A stretch of DNA of 64,000 nt from CAVVNN01 sp963838035 (GCA_963838035.1 CAWIPM010000009.1:1-64000), one strand, 5' to 3'; positions 43,295-52,521 are shown, counted from the stretch's first letter. The notes: a model not told the origin generated them from the sequence alone. Translations and numbers: made by a program.

Positions 43295-44263
43295 TCAGAA
43301 CTCATATGAGCGGGAGCGCCGGTGACGCTCGATCGCCAGCTTGACGAGGCGGTCGCAGAGATCGGCATACGAGACTCCGCTTGCCTCGAACAGCTTCGCG
43401 AAGACGCTGGTCTCGGTGAATCCGGGCATCGTGTTGATCTCGTTGACGAGGACCTCGCCGCCGGGCTCGACGAAGAAATCGCAACGGGCGAGGCCCGAGC
43501 AGCCGGCAAGCTCGAAAGCCTCGGCTGCAAGGCGGCGGACCCGGTCAGCCTGGTCGGCGGGGATCTGAGCCGGAACCGCCAGCTCCATCCCGCCCTCGCT
43601 GTACTTCGCCTCGAAGTCGTACCACTCGGCGTGGGCGACGATCTCGCCCGGCGGCGAGGTCTCCGGTGCCTCGTTGCCGAGCACCGAGCACTCGATCTCG
43701 CGCCCGTGAGCCGCGGCCTCGACGATCACCCGCGGGTCGTGGCGCAGCGCCAGCTCGAGCGCCTCGTCCAACTCCCTGCCGAGCGAATCGACCCTGCTGA
43801 TGCCGACGCTGGAGCCCAGCCGCGAGGGCTTCACCCAGAGCGGCAGCCCCATCGCCGCAACCCGGTTGCGCCAAGCCTCCTCCCCCACCCCGACGAAGTC
43901 GACCTGGGGAACCCCACGCTGGGCGAAGAGGCGCTTCAAGGTCAGCTTGTCCATGCAGATCGCCGAAGAGAGGACATCGGAGCCCACGTAGGGGACGTCG
44001 AGCCACTCGAGCAGCCCCTGGATGCTGCCGTCCTCGCCGAAGGGCCCGTGCAGCGCCGGGAAGACCGCGCCGGCATCGAGGAGCCCTGCGGCGGGAACCA
44101 TCGCAACCTCCGAGCCCTCGCAGCTCCAACGCCCGTCACGGCCGATCGTCACCGCCAGCGGCTCGTGGCCGGCTGCGATCAGCCCACGCGCCACCGACTC
44201 GCCCGAGCGCAGGGAGACCTCGTGCTCAGAGGAGCGCCCGCCGCTGAGGACCGCGACCTTCAT
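43295..44263 (-). CDS. ddl: D-alanine--D-alanine ligase
   Basis: ATP-grasp enzyme that makes the D-Ala-D-Ala end of peptidoglycan precursors. The ATG at 44263 has GAGAAGGG about 5 nt upstream. MKVAVLSGGRSSEHEVSLRS, FPALHGPFGEDGSIQGLLE, PYVGSDVLSSAICMDK, VKPSRLGSSVGISRV, and the metal-binding VNEINTMPGFTETSVFAKLF are all present. 322 residues is normal. It follows pknB by 31 bp on the same strand, placing peptidoglycan precursor synthesis next to the wall-signalling genes. Confidence 0.94.
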   Translation of the reverse strand: MKVAVLSGGRSSEHEVSLRSGESVARGLIAAGHEPLAVTIGRDGRWSCEGSEVAMVPAAGLLDAGAVFPALHGPFGEDGSIQGLLEWLDVPYVGSDVLSSAICMDKLTLKRLFAQRGVPQVDFVGVGEEAWRNRVAAMGLPLWVKPSRLGSSVGISRVDSLGRELDEALELALRHDPRVIVEAAAHGREIECSVLGNEAPETSPPGEIVAHAEWYDFEAKYSEGGMELAVPAQIPADQADRVRRLAAEAFELAGCSGLARCDFFVEPGGEVLVNEINTMPGFTETSVFAKLFEASGVSYADLCDRLVKLAIERHRRSRSYEF

Positions 44264-44294
44264 CGAGCCCTTCTCGGCGTCTCGCGCGGCCTGC

Positions 44295-46184
44295 TCACGG
44301 TGTCGTCGGTTCGGTCGGTTCGACCGGTTTACCACCGAGCTTGCCGACGACGACGGTCACTTCCGCTCCCCTGCCGACCTTGGAGCCCGCCGGCGGGAAC
44401 TGGTCGATCACCAGGCCGGCCTTCGAGGCGGCTTCGACTTCCTGTTCCTGCACCGTCGGGCTGAACCCGGCTTCGCGCAGCGTCGTCACCGCTTCGGAGC
44501 GCGGCTTGCCGATCACGTTTGGCACGGCGACCTTCTTTTCCCCCTTGGAGACGACGATCGAGACGCTCGAGCCAGATTCGACTTCGCGCCCCGCGCTGGG
44601 CGACTGGCGGATCACCTGGCCCGCCGGTGTCTTGCTTTCTTCTTCTTCGACTCCCGGAACGAGGCCGGCACCACGGATCTGCTGCACCGCGACCGCTCTC
44701 TGGGTCCCGACCAGCACCGGGACCTTGACCAGCTTCGGCCCGTTCGAGACGGTGAGGACCACGGCGGAGCCGCGGGTCACCGTGGTCCCGGCGGAGGGCT
44801 CGGAGTGGATCACCAGCCCCGGGGCGACGGTGTCGGAGTTGGCAGTCACGACGTCGACGGCGAAACCGGCCTGCTTCAGCTTTTCGCTCGCCACCTTCCG
44901 GGTTAGATTCGCTGTTGCCGGGACCTTGGCGCTGCCTGGGCCGGAGCTCACCGTCAGCGTCACCTTCGGCTTCGAGCAGAAGAGGCTGAGGAAGGCGCAG
45001 TCGAGCGAGGCCTTCTCGGCAGGGGGCGAGGCCGCCGGGTCCTGCTCGAGCACCGTGTTCGCCGGCGCTTCGCGCTCCACCCGCTTCACTTCGCTGACCG
45101 AAAAGCCGTCCTGCTGCAGCAGCGATATCGCCACGCCCAGCTGATTTCCCGTCACGTTCGAGACGTTGGTCGAGCTGTCGCGGGTGGCGGCAAAGCCGAG
45201 CAACGCGCCGATCAGGACGGCGATCGCAACCAGCAGCCAACGGCGGCGGCGGCGCTTGCGGCGCTGCTCCTCCTCGGAATCGGGCTGCGCCTCGGCCTCA
45301 TCGGGAATCGCGACCACCGGCGGCAGTGGAGCGAAGGTCGCGGTTGCCCCGCCGGCGGGCGGGGAATCCTTCATCGCCGCGTCGAGCGCAGCGATGAAGG
45401 CGTCGGCGCTCTGGAAGCGCTGCCCGGGGTCCTTCTCCAGCGCCCGCATCACGGCGGCGTCGAGCGCCGGTGAGACCTGCGGGTTGATCGAGCTGGGCCG
45501 CTGCGGGACCTGCGAGACCTGTTTCATCGCCACCGCCACGGCGCTCTCCCCCTCGAACGGGACGCGGCCGGTCAGCGCCTCGTAGAGGATCACTCCGATC
45601 GAGTAGAGATCGGAGACCGCGGTCACGTCCTGGCCCTGGGCCTGCTCGGGCGAGAGGTAGTGAGGCGTCCCCATCACCGAGCCCGCCTGTGTGATCTCCG
45701 AGACCCCGGCATGGGCGATGCCGAAGTCGGTGACGATGGCCTTTCCCTCGGGGTCGACGATCACGTTCTGCGGCTTCAGGTCGCGGTGGACGACTCCGTT
45801 GCGATGGGCGAAGCGGGCTCCCTCCAGCACCTGGCGAACCAATGGAACGGCCTGCTCGGGGGTGAGCCCGGCGTCGATCAGCTCCTTCAGCGTCGGCCCC
45901 TGCACGTACTGCATCGCGATGTAGTAGGCGCCCTCGTACTGTCCGCGGTCGAAGACAGCGACGATGTTGGGGTGTTGGAGACGGGCGGCCGCTTCGGCCT
46001 CGCGCCGGAACCGCTCGACGAACTCGCGGTCCTGGGAGAAGCGGCTGTGCAGAACCTTCAGCGCCACCTGTCGCTGAAGGTGAGCGTCGTCGGCGAGCCA
46101 AACGTCCGCCATCCCGCCCGAACCGATCCGCTGCAGCACGCGGTAGCGCCCGTCGACCAAATCGCCCTGACTCACCTCAGCCAA
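44295..46184 (-). CDS. pknB: PASTA-domain Ser/Thr protein kinase PknB
   Basis: 629 residues. Kinase 13-275 with GSGGMADVWL, ALKVL (Lys43), HRDLKPQN (133-140) and DFGIAHAG (from 153). A basic juxtamembrane stretch (RRKRRRRR) and membrane helix (316-334) lead to four PASTA repeats (about 340-418, 419-483, 486-549, 551-615). The first contains a short insert with two Cys (DCAFLSLFCS). PASTA domains bind muropeptides or lipid II, and the kinase controls division and wall synthesis. The TTG start has GGAGG 6 nt upstream. It heads a downstream pair with ddl; pbpA lies 39 bp upstream. Confidence 0.95.
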   Translation of the reverse strand: MAEVSQGDLVDGRYRVLQRIGSGGMADVWLADDAHLQRQVALKVLHSRFSQDREFVERFRREAEAAARLQHPNIVAVFDRGQYEGAYYIAMQYVQGPTLKELIDAGLTPEQAVPLVRQVLEGARFAHRNGVVHRDLKPQNVIVDPEGKAIVTDFGIAHAGVSEITQAGSVMGTPHYLSPEQAQGQDVTAVSDLYSIGVILYEALTGRVPFEGESAVAVAMKQVSQVPQRPSSINPQVSPALDAAVMRALEKDPGQRFQSADAFIAALDAAMKDSPPAGGATATFAPLPPVVAIPDEAEAQPDSEEEQRRKRRRRRWLLVAIAVLIGALLGFAATRDSSTNVSNVTGNQLGVAISLLQQDGFSVSEVKRVEREAPANTVLEQDPAASPPAEKASLDCAFLSLFCSKPKVTLTVSSGPGSAKVPATANLTRKVASEKLKQAGFAVDVVTANSDTVAPGLVIHSEPSAGTTVTRGSAVVLTVSNGPKLVKVPVLVGTQRAVAVQQIRGAGLVPGVEEEESKTPAGQVIRQSPSAGREVESGSSVSIVVSKGEKKVAVPNVIGKPRSEAVTTLREAGFSPTVQEQEVEAASKAGLVIDQFPPAGSKVGRGAEVTVVVGKLGGKPVEPTEPTTP

Positions 46185-46223
46185 TTCCCGCCTCCTGCCG
46201 CCTGGTCGTGTGTTTTGCTCATC

Positions 46224-47684
46224 TCATTCGCCGTTGAGGATCGTTTCCGCGACGTCGCGGAAGATCGGCGCCGCGACGTCATTGCCGAATTCGGGCGTGC
46301 ACTCGACCGAGACCGCGATCGCGATCTTCGGTTCGTTCGCCGGAGCGAAGCCCATGAACCACGCCTGGTTTTCTTCTTCGCCGCCGCCGCAGGCTTCGTT
46401 GCCGGGGGTTTCCGCGGTGCCCGTCTTGCCGGCCACGGGAACGCCTGAGATCGCCGCGTTGGTGCCGGTCCCTTCGCGGACCACGCCTTCCATCGCGGTG
46501 GTCAGCTCTTCCGCGGTCTTGGCGCTGACCGGCTGGCTGTATTCGGATGGTTCGAGGTGGGCGATCGTCCGCCCGTCGGGGTCGATCACCCGGTTCCAGA
46601 TCTGAGGCTTCATCAGCCTGCCGCCATTGGCGATCGCCGCCGCGACCATCGCGTTTTGCAGGGGCGTCTCCAGAAGCCGCTCCTGGCCGATCGCGACGCG
46701 GGCGAGATCGACCGGTTCGTTCCTGCCGAGCGGCCGGGGCGATTCGCCGTAGACGCCGCTCTCGTAGACCTCCGTGGAGGGCAGGTCGATCGGGGGCGTC
46801 GCGTTGAAGCCGAACTTCTCCATCGTTTCGAAAAGGGCGTCCTGGCCGACCTTCCGGCCGAGCTGACCGAACCAGGTGTTGACCGAGTTGGTGAGCGCCG
46901 TATCGAGGCTGATTTCGCCCCAGCTTTTGTCGAAGTCATTTGCCAGGACATGGCCTTCGTCGACGATCGTCCCCGGCGCGTCGATCGTCGTCTGCGGCGT
47001 GATAGCGCCGCTTTCCAGCCCCGCCGCGGCGGTCACGACCTTGAAGGTCGACCCGGGCGGATAGAGGCCCTGGGTGGCGCGGTTCAGGAGCGGCGTTTCG
47101 AGTGTGTTGCTGATCAGCTTCGACAGTTCGTCGGGCACCCGGTTCGGGTCGTAGGGCTTGTTCGAGACCATCGCCTTGACCGCGCCGGTGCTCGGCTCGA
47201 TCGCGACCACGGCGCCGAAGCCGACGGCCTCGAGGTCGCTCAGCGCCACCCGCTGCGCGACGGGGTCGATGTTGGTGACGATGTCGTTGCCTTCGCGCTT
47301 GCGCCCGGTGATTTCGTCGAGGATCGAGCTGAATTCAGATTCCTCGCCACTGAGTTCTTCGTCGTGGAACTGCTCGAACTCGGAGTCTCCCTTGTTCACG
47401 AAGCTGTAGCCGATCGGGTGCCCGTAGAGGGCTCCCCGCGGGTAGCGGCGCACATAGCGCAGCCCGGCTCCGTGGCCCTTCGGCACCGAGTGCGCGATCA
47501 CCGTTCCGTCGGCGGCGAGAATCCTCCCGCGCCGGATCTGCTGCTGCTCCAACAGCGGTCGTGTGTTGGCCACCTTCCCCTTCAGCGCCGAGGCGTCGAA
47601 GACCGACCAGTACGAGGTGAAGCCGACCAGGACCGCGAACAGCACCACGATGAAGGCGAACAACTTGACGATCTGGCGGTTCAC
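46224..47684 (-). CDS. pbpA: Penicillin-binding protein, class B transpeptidase PbpA
   Basis: 486 residues, membrane anchored by residues 5-27. The transpeptidase domain has all three motifs: STFK (in YPPGSTFKVVTAAAGLESG), SVN (in ALTNSVNTWFGQLG) and KTG (in VAGKTGTAETPG). An N-terminal dimerisation region precedes it (QQIRRGRILAADGTVIA). It cross-links peptidoglycan together with the SEDS protein encoded just upstream. GTG start overlapping that gene's stop by 4 bp. The cluster order matches the pstP-rodA-pbpA-pknB region of mycobacteria. Confidence 0.94.
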   Translation of the reverse strand: MNRQIVKLFAFIVVLFAVLVGFTSYWSVFDASALKGKVANTRPLLEQQQIRRGRILAADGTVIAHSVPKGHGAGLRYVRRYPRGALYGHPIGYSFVNKGDSEFEQFHDEELSGEESEFSSILDEITGRKREGNDIVTNIDPVAQRVALSDLEAVGFGAVVAIEPSTGAVKAMVSNKPYDPNRVPDELSKLISNTLETPLLNRATQGLYPPGSTFKVVTAAAGLESGAITPQTTIDAPGTIVDEGHVLANDFDKSWGEISLDTALTNSVNTWFGQLGRKVGQDALFETMEKFGFNATPPIDLPSTEVYESGVYGESPRPLGRNEPVDLARVAIGQERLLETPLQNAMVAAAIANGGRLMKPQIWNRVIDPDGRTIAHLEPSEYSQPVSAKTAEELTTAMEGVVREGTGTNAAISGVPVAGKTGTAETPGNEACGGGEEENQAWFMGFAPANEPKIAIAVSVECTPEFGNDVAAPIFRDVAETILNGE

Positions 47685-48982
47685 CGGGCCCCCGCCTCAC
47701 GCCGGGCGCGATCCGAGATCAGAAGCAGCAGGGCGAGCAGGACGAAGTTGGCGACGATCGAGCTGCCGCCGTAGCTGACGAAGGGCAGGGTGACGCCGGT
47801 CAGCGGGATCGCCCGGGTGACGCCTCCGATGATGACGAAGGCCTGGATCGCGAAGACCGCCGTCAGGCCCGTCGCCAGCAGCTTCGAGAAGCCGTCGTCG
47901 GCGAGCAGGGCGATCTTGAAGCCGCGCGCCGCGATCAGCAGGTAGATCAGGATCACCCCACAGGCGCCGAACAGCCCCAGCTCGTTGACGATCAGGGCGT
48001 AGATCGTGTCCGTCTGCGCCGCCGGCAGCAGCGCCGCATGGGTGCCGGGGATCGTGATCAGCGCCTGCCCGAACCCCTTCCCGAAGAGGCCGCCGTCGGC
48101 CTGGGCGAAGATCGACTGGAGGATCTGGTACCCGTTGCCTTCCGGGTCGCTGTAGGGGTGCAGCCAGACCTCGACCCGGTCGTGGACGTGGGGCACGGTC
48201 GAGGCGAAGAACCAGGCGCCGGCGAGGAACATCGCCATTCCGATCACGACGAAGGAGAAGCGGCCGGTGGCGACGTAGAGCAGGGCGAGGAAGGCGGCGA
48301 AGAACATCAGCGAGCTGCCGAGGTCGCGGATGAAGACGAGCATGAACATCGACGCGCCCCAGACCACAAGCATCGGGCCGAAGTGCTTGAGCGGCGGCAA
48401 CGTCACCCCCAGCAACCTGCGGGCTCCGACGATCATCACCTCGCGGTTCTCGCGCAGGTAGCTGGCGAGGAAGACGACGAGGCAGATCTTCGAGAACTCG
48501 GCCGGCTGGAAGGCGAGCGGGCCGATCTTGACGTCGAGGTAGGCGCCGTTGACCTGCTGTCCGATTCCCGGCAGCCGCGGCGCGAGCAGCAGCAGCAGAC
48601 CGGCGGCGGCGATCGTGTAGCGATAGCGCTCAAGCACGTCGTAGTCGCGCAGAAAGTGGATGGCGAGCGCAAAGAGGACGAGGCCGAGGACGAACCAGTT
48701 GGCCTGGTCGCGGGCCAGGGTCGCGTCGATCCGGTAGACCATCACCAGCCCGAACGCGGTGAGCAGGGCGACCAGCGGGAACAGGTACGGGTCGGCGTCG
48801 GGAAGGCGGATCCGCAGGTAGACGTGGGTGGCGAGGCAGACCGCGAAGAAGTAGGCGCCGTAGACGAGGCTAAGGTTGCCGAGCCGGGCGTTCTCCTCGG
48901 CGAAGACCGCAGCGAACCCGGCGGTGAGGAGCAGAGCTACCGGGACCAGCGCGGCAAGCTCGCGATTCCGTGCCGAGGTCAA
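47681..48982 (-). CDS. rodA: SEDS peptidoglycan glycosyltransferase (FtsW/RodA)
   Basis: 433 residues with about ten to twelve hydrophobic segments. SEDS signatures: PLVALLTAFGLVMVYRID, LAFQPAEFSKICLVVFLASY (the conserved PAEFSK motif), VIRDLGSSLMF-type FIRDLGSSLMFF, and the C-terminal GVTLPFVSYGGSSIVANFV. It polymerises lipid II and works with PbpA. Overlaps pbpA and pstP by 4 bp each, so all three are translationally coupled. Confidence 0.94.
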   Translation of the reverse strand: MTSARNRELAALVPVALLLTAGFAAVFAEENARLGNLSLVYGAYFFAVCLATHVYLRIRLPDADPYLFPLVALLTAFGLVMVYRIDATLARDQANWFVLGLVLFALAIHFLRDYDVLERYRYTIAAAGLLLLLAPRLPGIGQQVNGAYLDVKIGPLAFQPAEFSKICLVVFLASYLRENREVMIVGARRLLGVTLPPLKHFGPMLVVWGASMFMLVFIRDLGSSLMFFAAFLALLYVATGRFSFVVIGMAMFLAGAWFFASTVPHVHDRVEVWLHPYSDPEGNGYQILQSIFAQADGGLFGKGFGQALITIPGTHAALLPAAQTDTIYALIVNELGLFGACGVILIYLLIAARGFKIALLADDGFSKLLATGLTAVFAIQAFVIIGGVTRAIPLTGVTLPFVSYGGSSIVANFVLLALLLLISDRARREAGAR

Positions 48983-50157
48983 GGCACTCCTTCGCCCTTT
49001 TGGATTTCTTCGACGAGGGAGACCGCGTCGGAGTGGGAGCGGAGATCGTGCCCGGTGACGGCGTTGCGCCGTCGCGGTGGCAGGGCCGCGGTCTGGATCG
49101 GGCTCGCGTAGCGCTCGCCGTAGAGCTTGATCCCGAAGGGCAGTTCGTAGGGAAGGCCGCGGTAGAGCGCGACTCGGCCGGCCGAGTCCGTCCCCAGGAA
49201 CCAGATCTGGCGGTTCCCGTACCAGGCTCCGAAGGCGACGGCGGCGAGAAGAGCCAGGGCCAGAAGAGCCTTGGCGGCGGTTCGCAACCGGCGCCGGCGC
49301 GGCTTGGCGGCGAGCCGCTCGCGACGCTCCTTCGCCGCCGCTGCGGCGGCTCTGCGGCGTACCTCGGTCGCGGTCAATCCCGCTTCCTCGGCCGAGGGCC
49401 CGATCAGGGTCGCGCCCTCGGGAGCGCGCTGCGGCGCCTCGGAGTCTTCGAGACGGAAGGCGAGCGCGGTGATGTTGTCTCGCCCGCCGGCTCGGTTGGC
49501 CTCATCGACCAGCGCCCGCACCGCGGCGCTCATCGAGGTGGCGCCGCCGAGGATGCGGGCGATCCGCTCGTCGTCGACCATCGTCGTCAGGCCGTCGGAG
49601 CAGAGCAGGAAGACATCGCCGGGCTGGGCCGGCACGGTGTGCACGTCGACGTCGACGTCGGGCTCGGGCCCGAGCGCGCGGGTGATGATCGAGCGTTGCG
49701 GGTGGTCCTCGGCCTGGGCATCGGTGAGTTGCCCCTTCCGCCGCATTTCCTCGACCAGCGAATGGTCGCGGGTGAGCCGGTCCAGCTTGCCCTCCCGCAG
49801 ACGGTAGGCGCGGCTGTCGCCGACGTGGCCGATCCCCACCTCCTCCTTCTGGGCGTCGACGATCGCCGCGGTGAGCGTCGTCCCCATCCCGGCCAGCGAA
49901 GCGTCGGCGTGGGCGTGCTCGTGGATCTCTCGGTTGGCAGCTTCGATCGTCTCGCGCAGGACGCGCTCCGGCGGAGCGTCGGGGAGGTCGCGGTCGAAAG
50001 CCTCGGCCGCCGCTTTGGAGGCCACCTCTCCGGCCTGCGCGCCGCCCATCCCGTCGGCGACGACGAAGATCGGCGAGCGGACGAAGAAGGAGTCCTCGTT
50101 GGCGTTGCGCTGACGCCCGGTGTCGGTGCGGAATGCGTGGTCGTCTACGCGCAGCAC
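48979..50157 (-). CDS. pstP: PP2C-family Ser/Thr protein phosphatase PstP
   Basis: 392 residues. Catalytic domain 1-235 with RQRNANEDSFFVR, VVADGMGGAQAGEVAS (metal-binding DGMGG), GHVGDSRAYRL, LLCSDGLTTMVDDERI and GGRDNITALAF. Basic linker, one membrane helix (about 300-320) and a short extracytoplasmic tail follow. It reverses phosphorylation by PknB and related kinases. The GTG start shares its G with the fhaB stop codon. Confidence 0.94.
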   Translation of the reverse strand: MLRVDDHAFRTDTGRQRNANEDSFFVRSPIFVVADGMGGAQAGEVASKAAAEAFDRDLPDAPPERVLRETIEAANREIHEHAHADASLAGMGTTLTAAIVDAQKEEVGIGHVGDSRAYRLREGKLDRLTRDHSLVEEMRRKGQLTDAQAEDHPQRSIITRALGPEPDVDVDVHTVPAQPGDVFLLCSDGLTTMVDDERIARILGGATSMSAAVRALVDEANRAGGRDNITALAFRLEDSEAPQRAPEGATLIGPSAEEAGLTATEVRRRAAAAAAKERRERLAAKPRRRRLRTAAKALLALALLAAVAFGAWYGNRQIWFLGTDSAGRVALYRGLPYELPFGIKLYGERYASPIQTAALPPRRRNAVTGHDLRSHSDAVSLVEEIQKGEGVP

Positions 50158-50630
50158 TAGGCCCCCACCTCAAACCTGAACTCGGTATCGCCGATCCGCA
50201 CCACGTCTCCGTCGAGGAGCTCCGCCTCCCCCTTGAGCTCGGCGTCGTTGAGCATGGTGCCGTTGGTCGAGTTCATGTCCTCGACGAAGTGCCGGCCTTC
50301 GCGGGAAAAGACCCTGGCGTGGAAGCCGGAGGCGTAACGATCCTCGATCTGCAGATCGGAGTCCTTCGAGCGCCCGATCGAGAGCCCGCCGATCAGGTCG
50401 AACCGTTCGCCTGCGTTCAATCCCCCGCCGCGCTCGGCAACCAGCCAGGAGTCGACGGCTCCGGGGGCCTCGCCAAAGCCGGGCGCCGGGTGGAACCCGG
50501 TCGCGTCTGGGGCCGGCGACAGGGTCGCGCGAAGGTCCTTCAACGCGCTGCGAGCGACGAAGAGCAGGAACAGGTAGAGGACGGCCAGGAAGCCGAACTT
50601 GAGAGCAACTGAAATTGGGTCGTACGCCAC
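50157..50630 (-). CDS. fhaB: FHA domain protein FhaB
   Basis: 157 residues. An N-terminal membrane helix (KFGFLAVLYLFLLFVARSAL) is followed by an FHA domain with SIGRSKDSDLQI, ASGFHARVF and NSTNGTMLN, the phosphothreonine-binding residues. FHA proteins of this cluster read out PknB phosphorylation and recruit wall-synthesis partners. GTG start at 50630, overlapping pstP by one base. It lies 29 bp after fhaA. Confidence 0.93.
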   Translation of the reverse strand: MAYDPISVALKFGFLAVLYLFLLFVARSALKDLRATLSPAPDATGFHPAPGFGEAPGAVDSWLVAERGGGLNAGERFDLIGGLSIGRSKDSDLQIEDRYASGFHARVFSREGRHFVEDMNSTNGTMLNDAELKGEAELLDGDVVRIGDTEFRFEVGA

Positions 50631-50659
50631 GCGGTCAGCACACTACGGCCGAAGGCAGA

Positions 50660-51436
50660 TCACTGCTCGATGTCGAACTGGAAGGTCGTCGTGCCCACCG
50701 TCACCTCGTCGCCAGGGCTGAGCCGGGTCGAGCTGACTCGGCGCCCGTTTACCTTGACGCCGTTGGTCGAGCCGAGGTCGGCAATCTGCCAATCGCCCGA
50801 CTCCGAGCGGCGCAGCTCGGCGTGGCGCCGGGACACGTTGGGATCGCGAAGGACGCACTCGGCTGACTTCGAGCGCCCGATCGTCGCCCGCGGGCCATCG
50901 AGCACGTAACGGCGGTCCGCCAGCGAGATGACCGCGCGAGTCGAGACAAGGGCGCCGACCGCCTGCTCGGGTCGCTTCGGGCGCGAGCGGTCGCGCTCGC
51001 GGACAGCCGAGTAGACCATCGTGTGGCCCTCCTCGCCCTGGCTCGGCCTCTCTCCCTCGTGGGCAGGCGGCTTGACCAGCCGAGCCTGGATCCCGAACTC
51101 GCCGAGGCGCAGCCGCTCGTCGGTGCTGAACTCGACCGCGGGCCGAGTGAGCAGGTCGTAGCCCCGCCTCCGTGCGTGCTCCAGCAGGTAGCCGGAGAGC
51201 TCCTGCTCGAGCGAGCGCTCGTACCCTTCCAGCTTGGACCGGTCCTGCTTGGAGAGGTAGACGACGTACTCGTTGGGGACGTAGACCCGAGCGACCGAGG
51301 CGGTCTTGTGGGCGTCCATTTCCTTGGCCAGCTTGCGAGCGAGCTCGACCGGCTGCACCTCAGAGCTGAAGGCGCGGCTGAAGACGCCCTCGACGAGACC
51401 TTCGATTCGAGACTCCAGGTTGCGTAGAACGCTGAT
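50660..51436 (-). CDS. fhaA: FhaA (DUF3662 plus FHA), apparent ATC start codon
   Basis: 258 residues if started at 51436. The N-terminal DUF3662 domain begins ISVLRNLESRIEGLVEGVF, SRAFSSEVQPVELARKLAKE, the conserved family start, but its first codon is ATC. A perfect AAGGAGG lies 7 nt upstream. The first standard codon is a GTG at 51358, inside the conserved domain and without a ribosome site. The C-terminal FHA domain (about 165-255) has TIGRSKSAECVL, VSRRHAELR and GSTNGVKVNG. It binds phosphorylated kinases and MviN-like proteins. Either translation starts at AUC or a G was misread as C. Confidence 0.9.
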   Translation of the reverse strand: MSVLRNLESRIEGLVEGVFSRAFSSEVQPVELARKLAKEMDAHKTASVARVYVPNEYVVYLSKQDRSKLEGYERSLEQELSGYLLEHARRRGYDLLTRPAVEFSTDERLRLGEFGIQARLVKPPAHEGERPSQGEEGHTMVYSAVRERDRSRPKRPEQAVGALVSTRAVISLADRRYVLDGPRATIGRSKSAECVLRDPNVSRRHAELRRSESGDWQIADLGSTNGVKVNGRRVSSTRLSPGDEVTVGTTTFQFDIEQ

Positions 51437-51443
51437 CGGGGGG

Positions 51444-51450
51444 CCTCCTT
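51444..51450 (-). promoter_or_regulatory. Strong Shine-Dalgarno of fhaA
   Basis: AAGGAGG on the minus strand, with a 7-nt spacer to the ATC at 51436. It is the strongest ribosome-binding site seen in the window and decides the fhaA start. Confidence 0.75.
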
Positions 51451-51496
51451 GGCGACGCGGGCGGCTGCTCTCCGGGGTGGAGGAACCGCCGAAATC

Positions 51497-52414
51497 CTAC
51501 GGTAGGACGGCTCCGTGGCCCACCGCCAGCCAGAGGCCGAGAGCGGCGGCCGTGGCGAGGGCGCCGAGTCGCATGCCCAGCGGATGGGATGAATTGCGCG
51601 GCCGGTCGGTGAGGGAGTCGAGGGAGTCCTCGATCGTCGAGCCCAGCTCCTCCAGCGAGGGCCGTCGCGCCGCGCGATGGCTGAGACAGGCGTCGACGAC
51701 ATCGGCAAGCTCGCGGGGCAGGTCGGGTCGCAGGCGGCGTAGCGGGCGGTGCCGAGCGCCGATTGCCCGGGCGGTGGCGGCCGGACTTGCCCGCCGGTTA
51801 GGGTTGACGCCGCTCCAGCACTCATACAGGGTGAGGGCAAGGGAATAGACGTCGGCCTCGGGGCCGGCCGACCGGCCTTCGGCCTGCTCCGGCGACATGT
51901 AGGCGAGCGTGCCGACGACATCGCCGGGAGCGGTGAGCGAGGCGCCGTCGGCGAGCCGGGCGATGCCGAAGTCCATCAGCTTTGCCCGCGGCTCGCCTTC
52001 GGTGATCTGGACGTTCTCCGGCTTGATGTCGCGATGGACGACGCCACGCGAGTGGGCGTGGTCGAGCGCCTCGCAGAGGTCGGCGCCGACCTCCGCGATT
52101 TCGCAGTCGCTGAGCTCGCCGTCGCGGGCGAGCTGGGCCAGGGTCGAGCCGTCGACCAGCTCGGAGACGAGCAGCGCGTTGCCGTCCTCCTCGCCCATCT
52201 CATAGAGGGTGACGATGCCCGGGTGGTTGAGACGGGCCGCGGCCTGGGCCTCGCGCAACACCCGTCGGCCGAGATCGGCCCCCCCTGACTCGATCGCCTT
52301 GACCGCGACCGGGCGCTCGAGCCTTCCGTCCCACGCCTCATAGACGACGCCGAAGCCGCCGCTTCCGATGCGGCGCTCGATCAAGAAGCGGTTGAGCACG
52401 AGTGAGCCGACCAA
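51497..52414 (-). CDS. Ser/Thr protein kinase with C-terminal membrane helix
   Basis: 305 residues from a TTG at 52414; a GTG at 52399 is the alternative. Kinase domain 10-260: RRIGSGGFGVVYEAWD, VAVKAIESGG, HSRGVVHRDIKPENVQITEG and MDFGIARLADG, with YMSPEQAEGRSAGPEADVYS. The C-terminal helix (GALATAAALGLWLAVGHGA) ends almost at the last residue, so there is no sensor domain outside. It lies 60 bp upstream of fhaA on the same strand, so a signalling role with the FHA proteins is likely. Confidence 0.88.
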   Translation of the reverse strand: MVGSLVLNRFLIERRIGSGGFGVVYEAWDGRLERPVAVKAIESGGADLGRRVLREAQAAARLNHPGIVTLYEMGEEDGNALLVSELVDGSTLAQLARDGELSDCEIAEVGADLCEALDHAHSRGVVHRDIKPENVQITEGEPRAKLMDFGIARLADGASLTAPGDVVGTLAYMSPEQAEGRSAGPEADVYSLALTLYECWSGVNPNRRASPAATARAIGARHRPLRRLRPDLPRELADVVDACLSHRAARRPSLEELGSTIEDSLDSLTDRPRNSSHPLGMRLGALATAAALGLWLAVGHGAVLP

Positions 52415-52490
52415 TGCGCTTCTCAGCTTCGCCGGCTGCCGCGCCTCTCCTGCGCGCAACTCGGCAAAAACGCAACGTTTGCTGCGGGTC

Positions 52491-52521
52491 TTGACGCAGG
52501 GACGCCGCCAACGTTCATACT
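52491..52521 (+). promoter_or_regulatory. Possible promoter of the membrane-anchored protein gene
   Basis: TTGACG (52491-52496) and CATACT (52516-52521) with a 19-bp spacer, or TTCATA at 17 bp. The leader would be about 28 nt and contains GGAGAA 8 nt before the TTG start. Confidence 0.35.
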
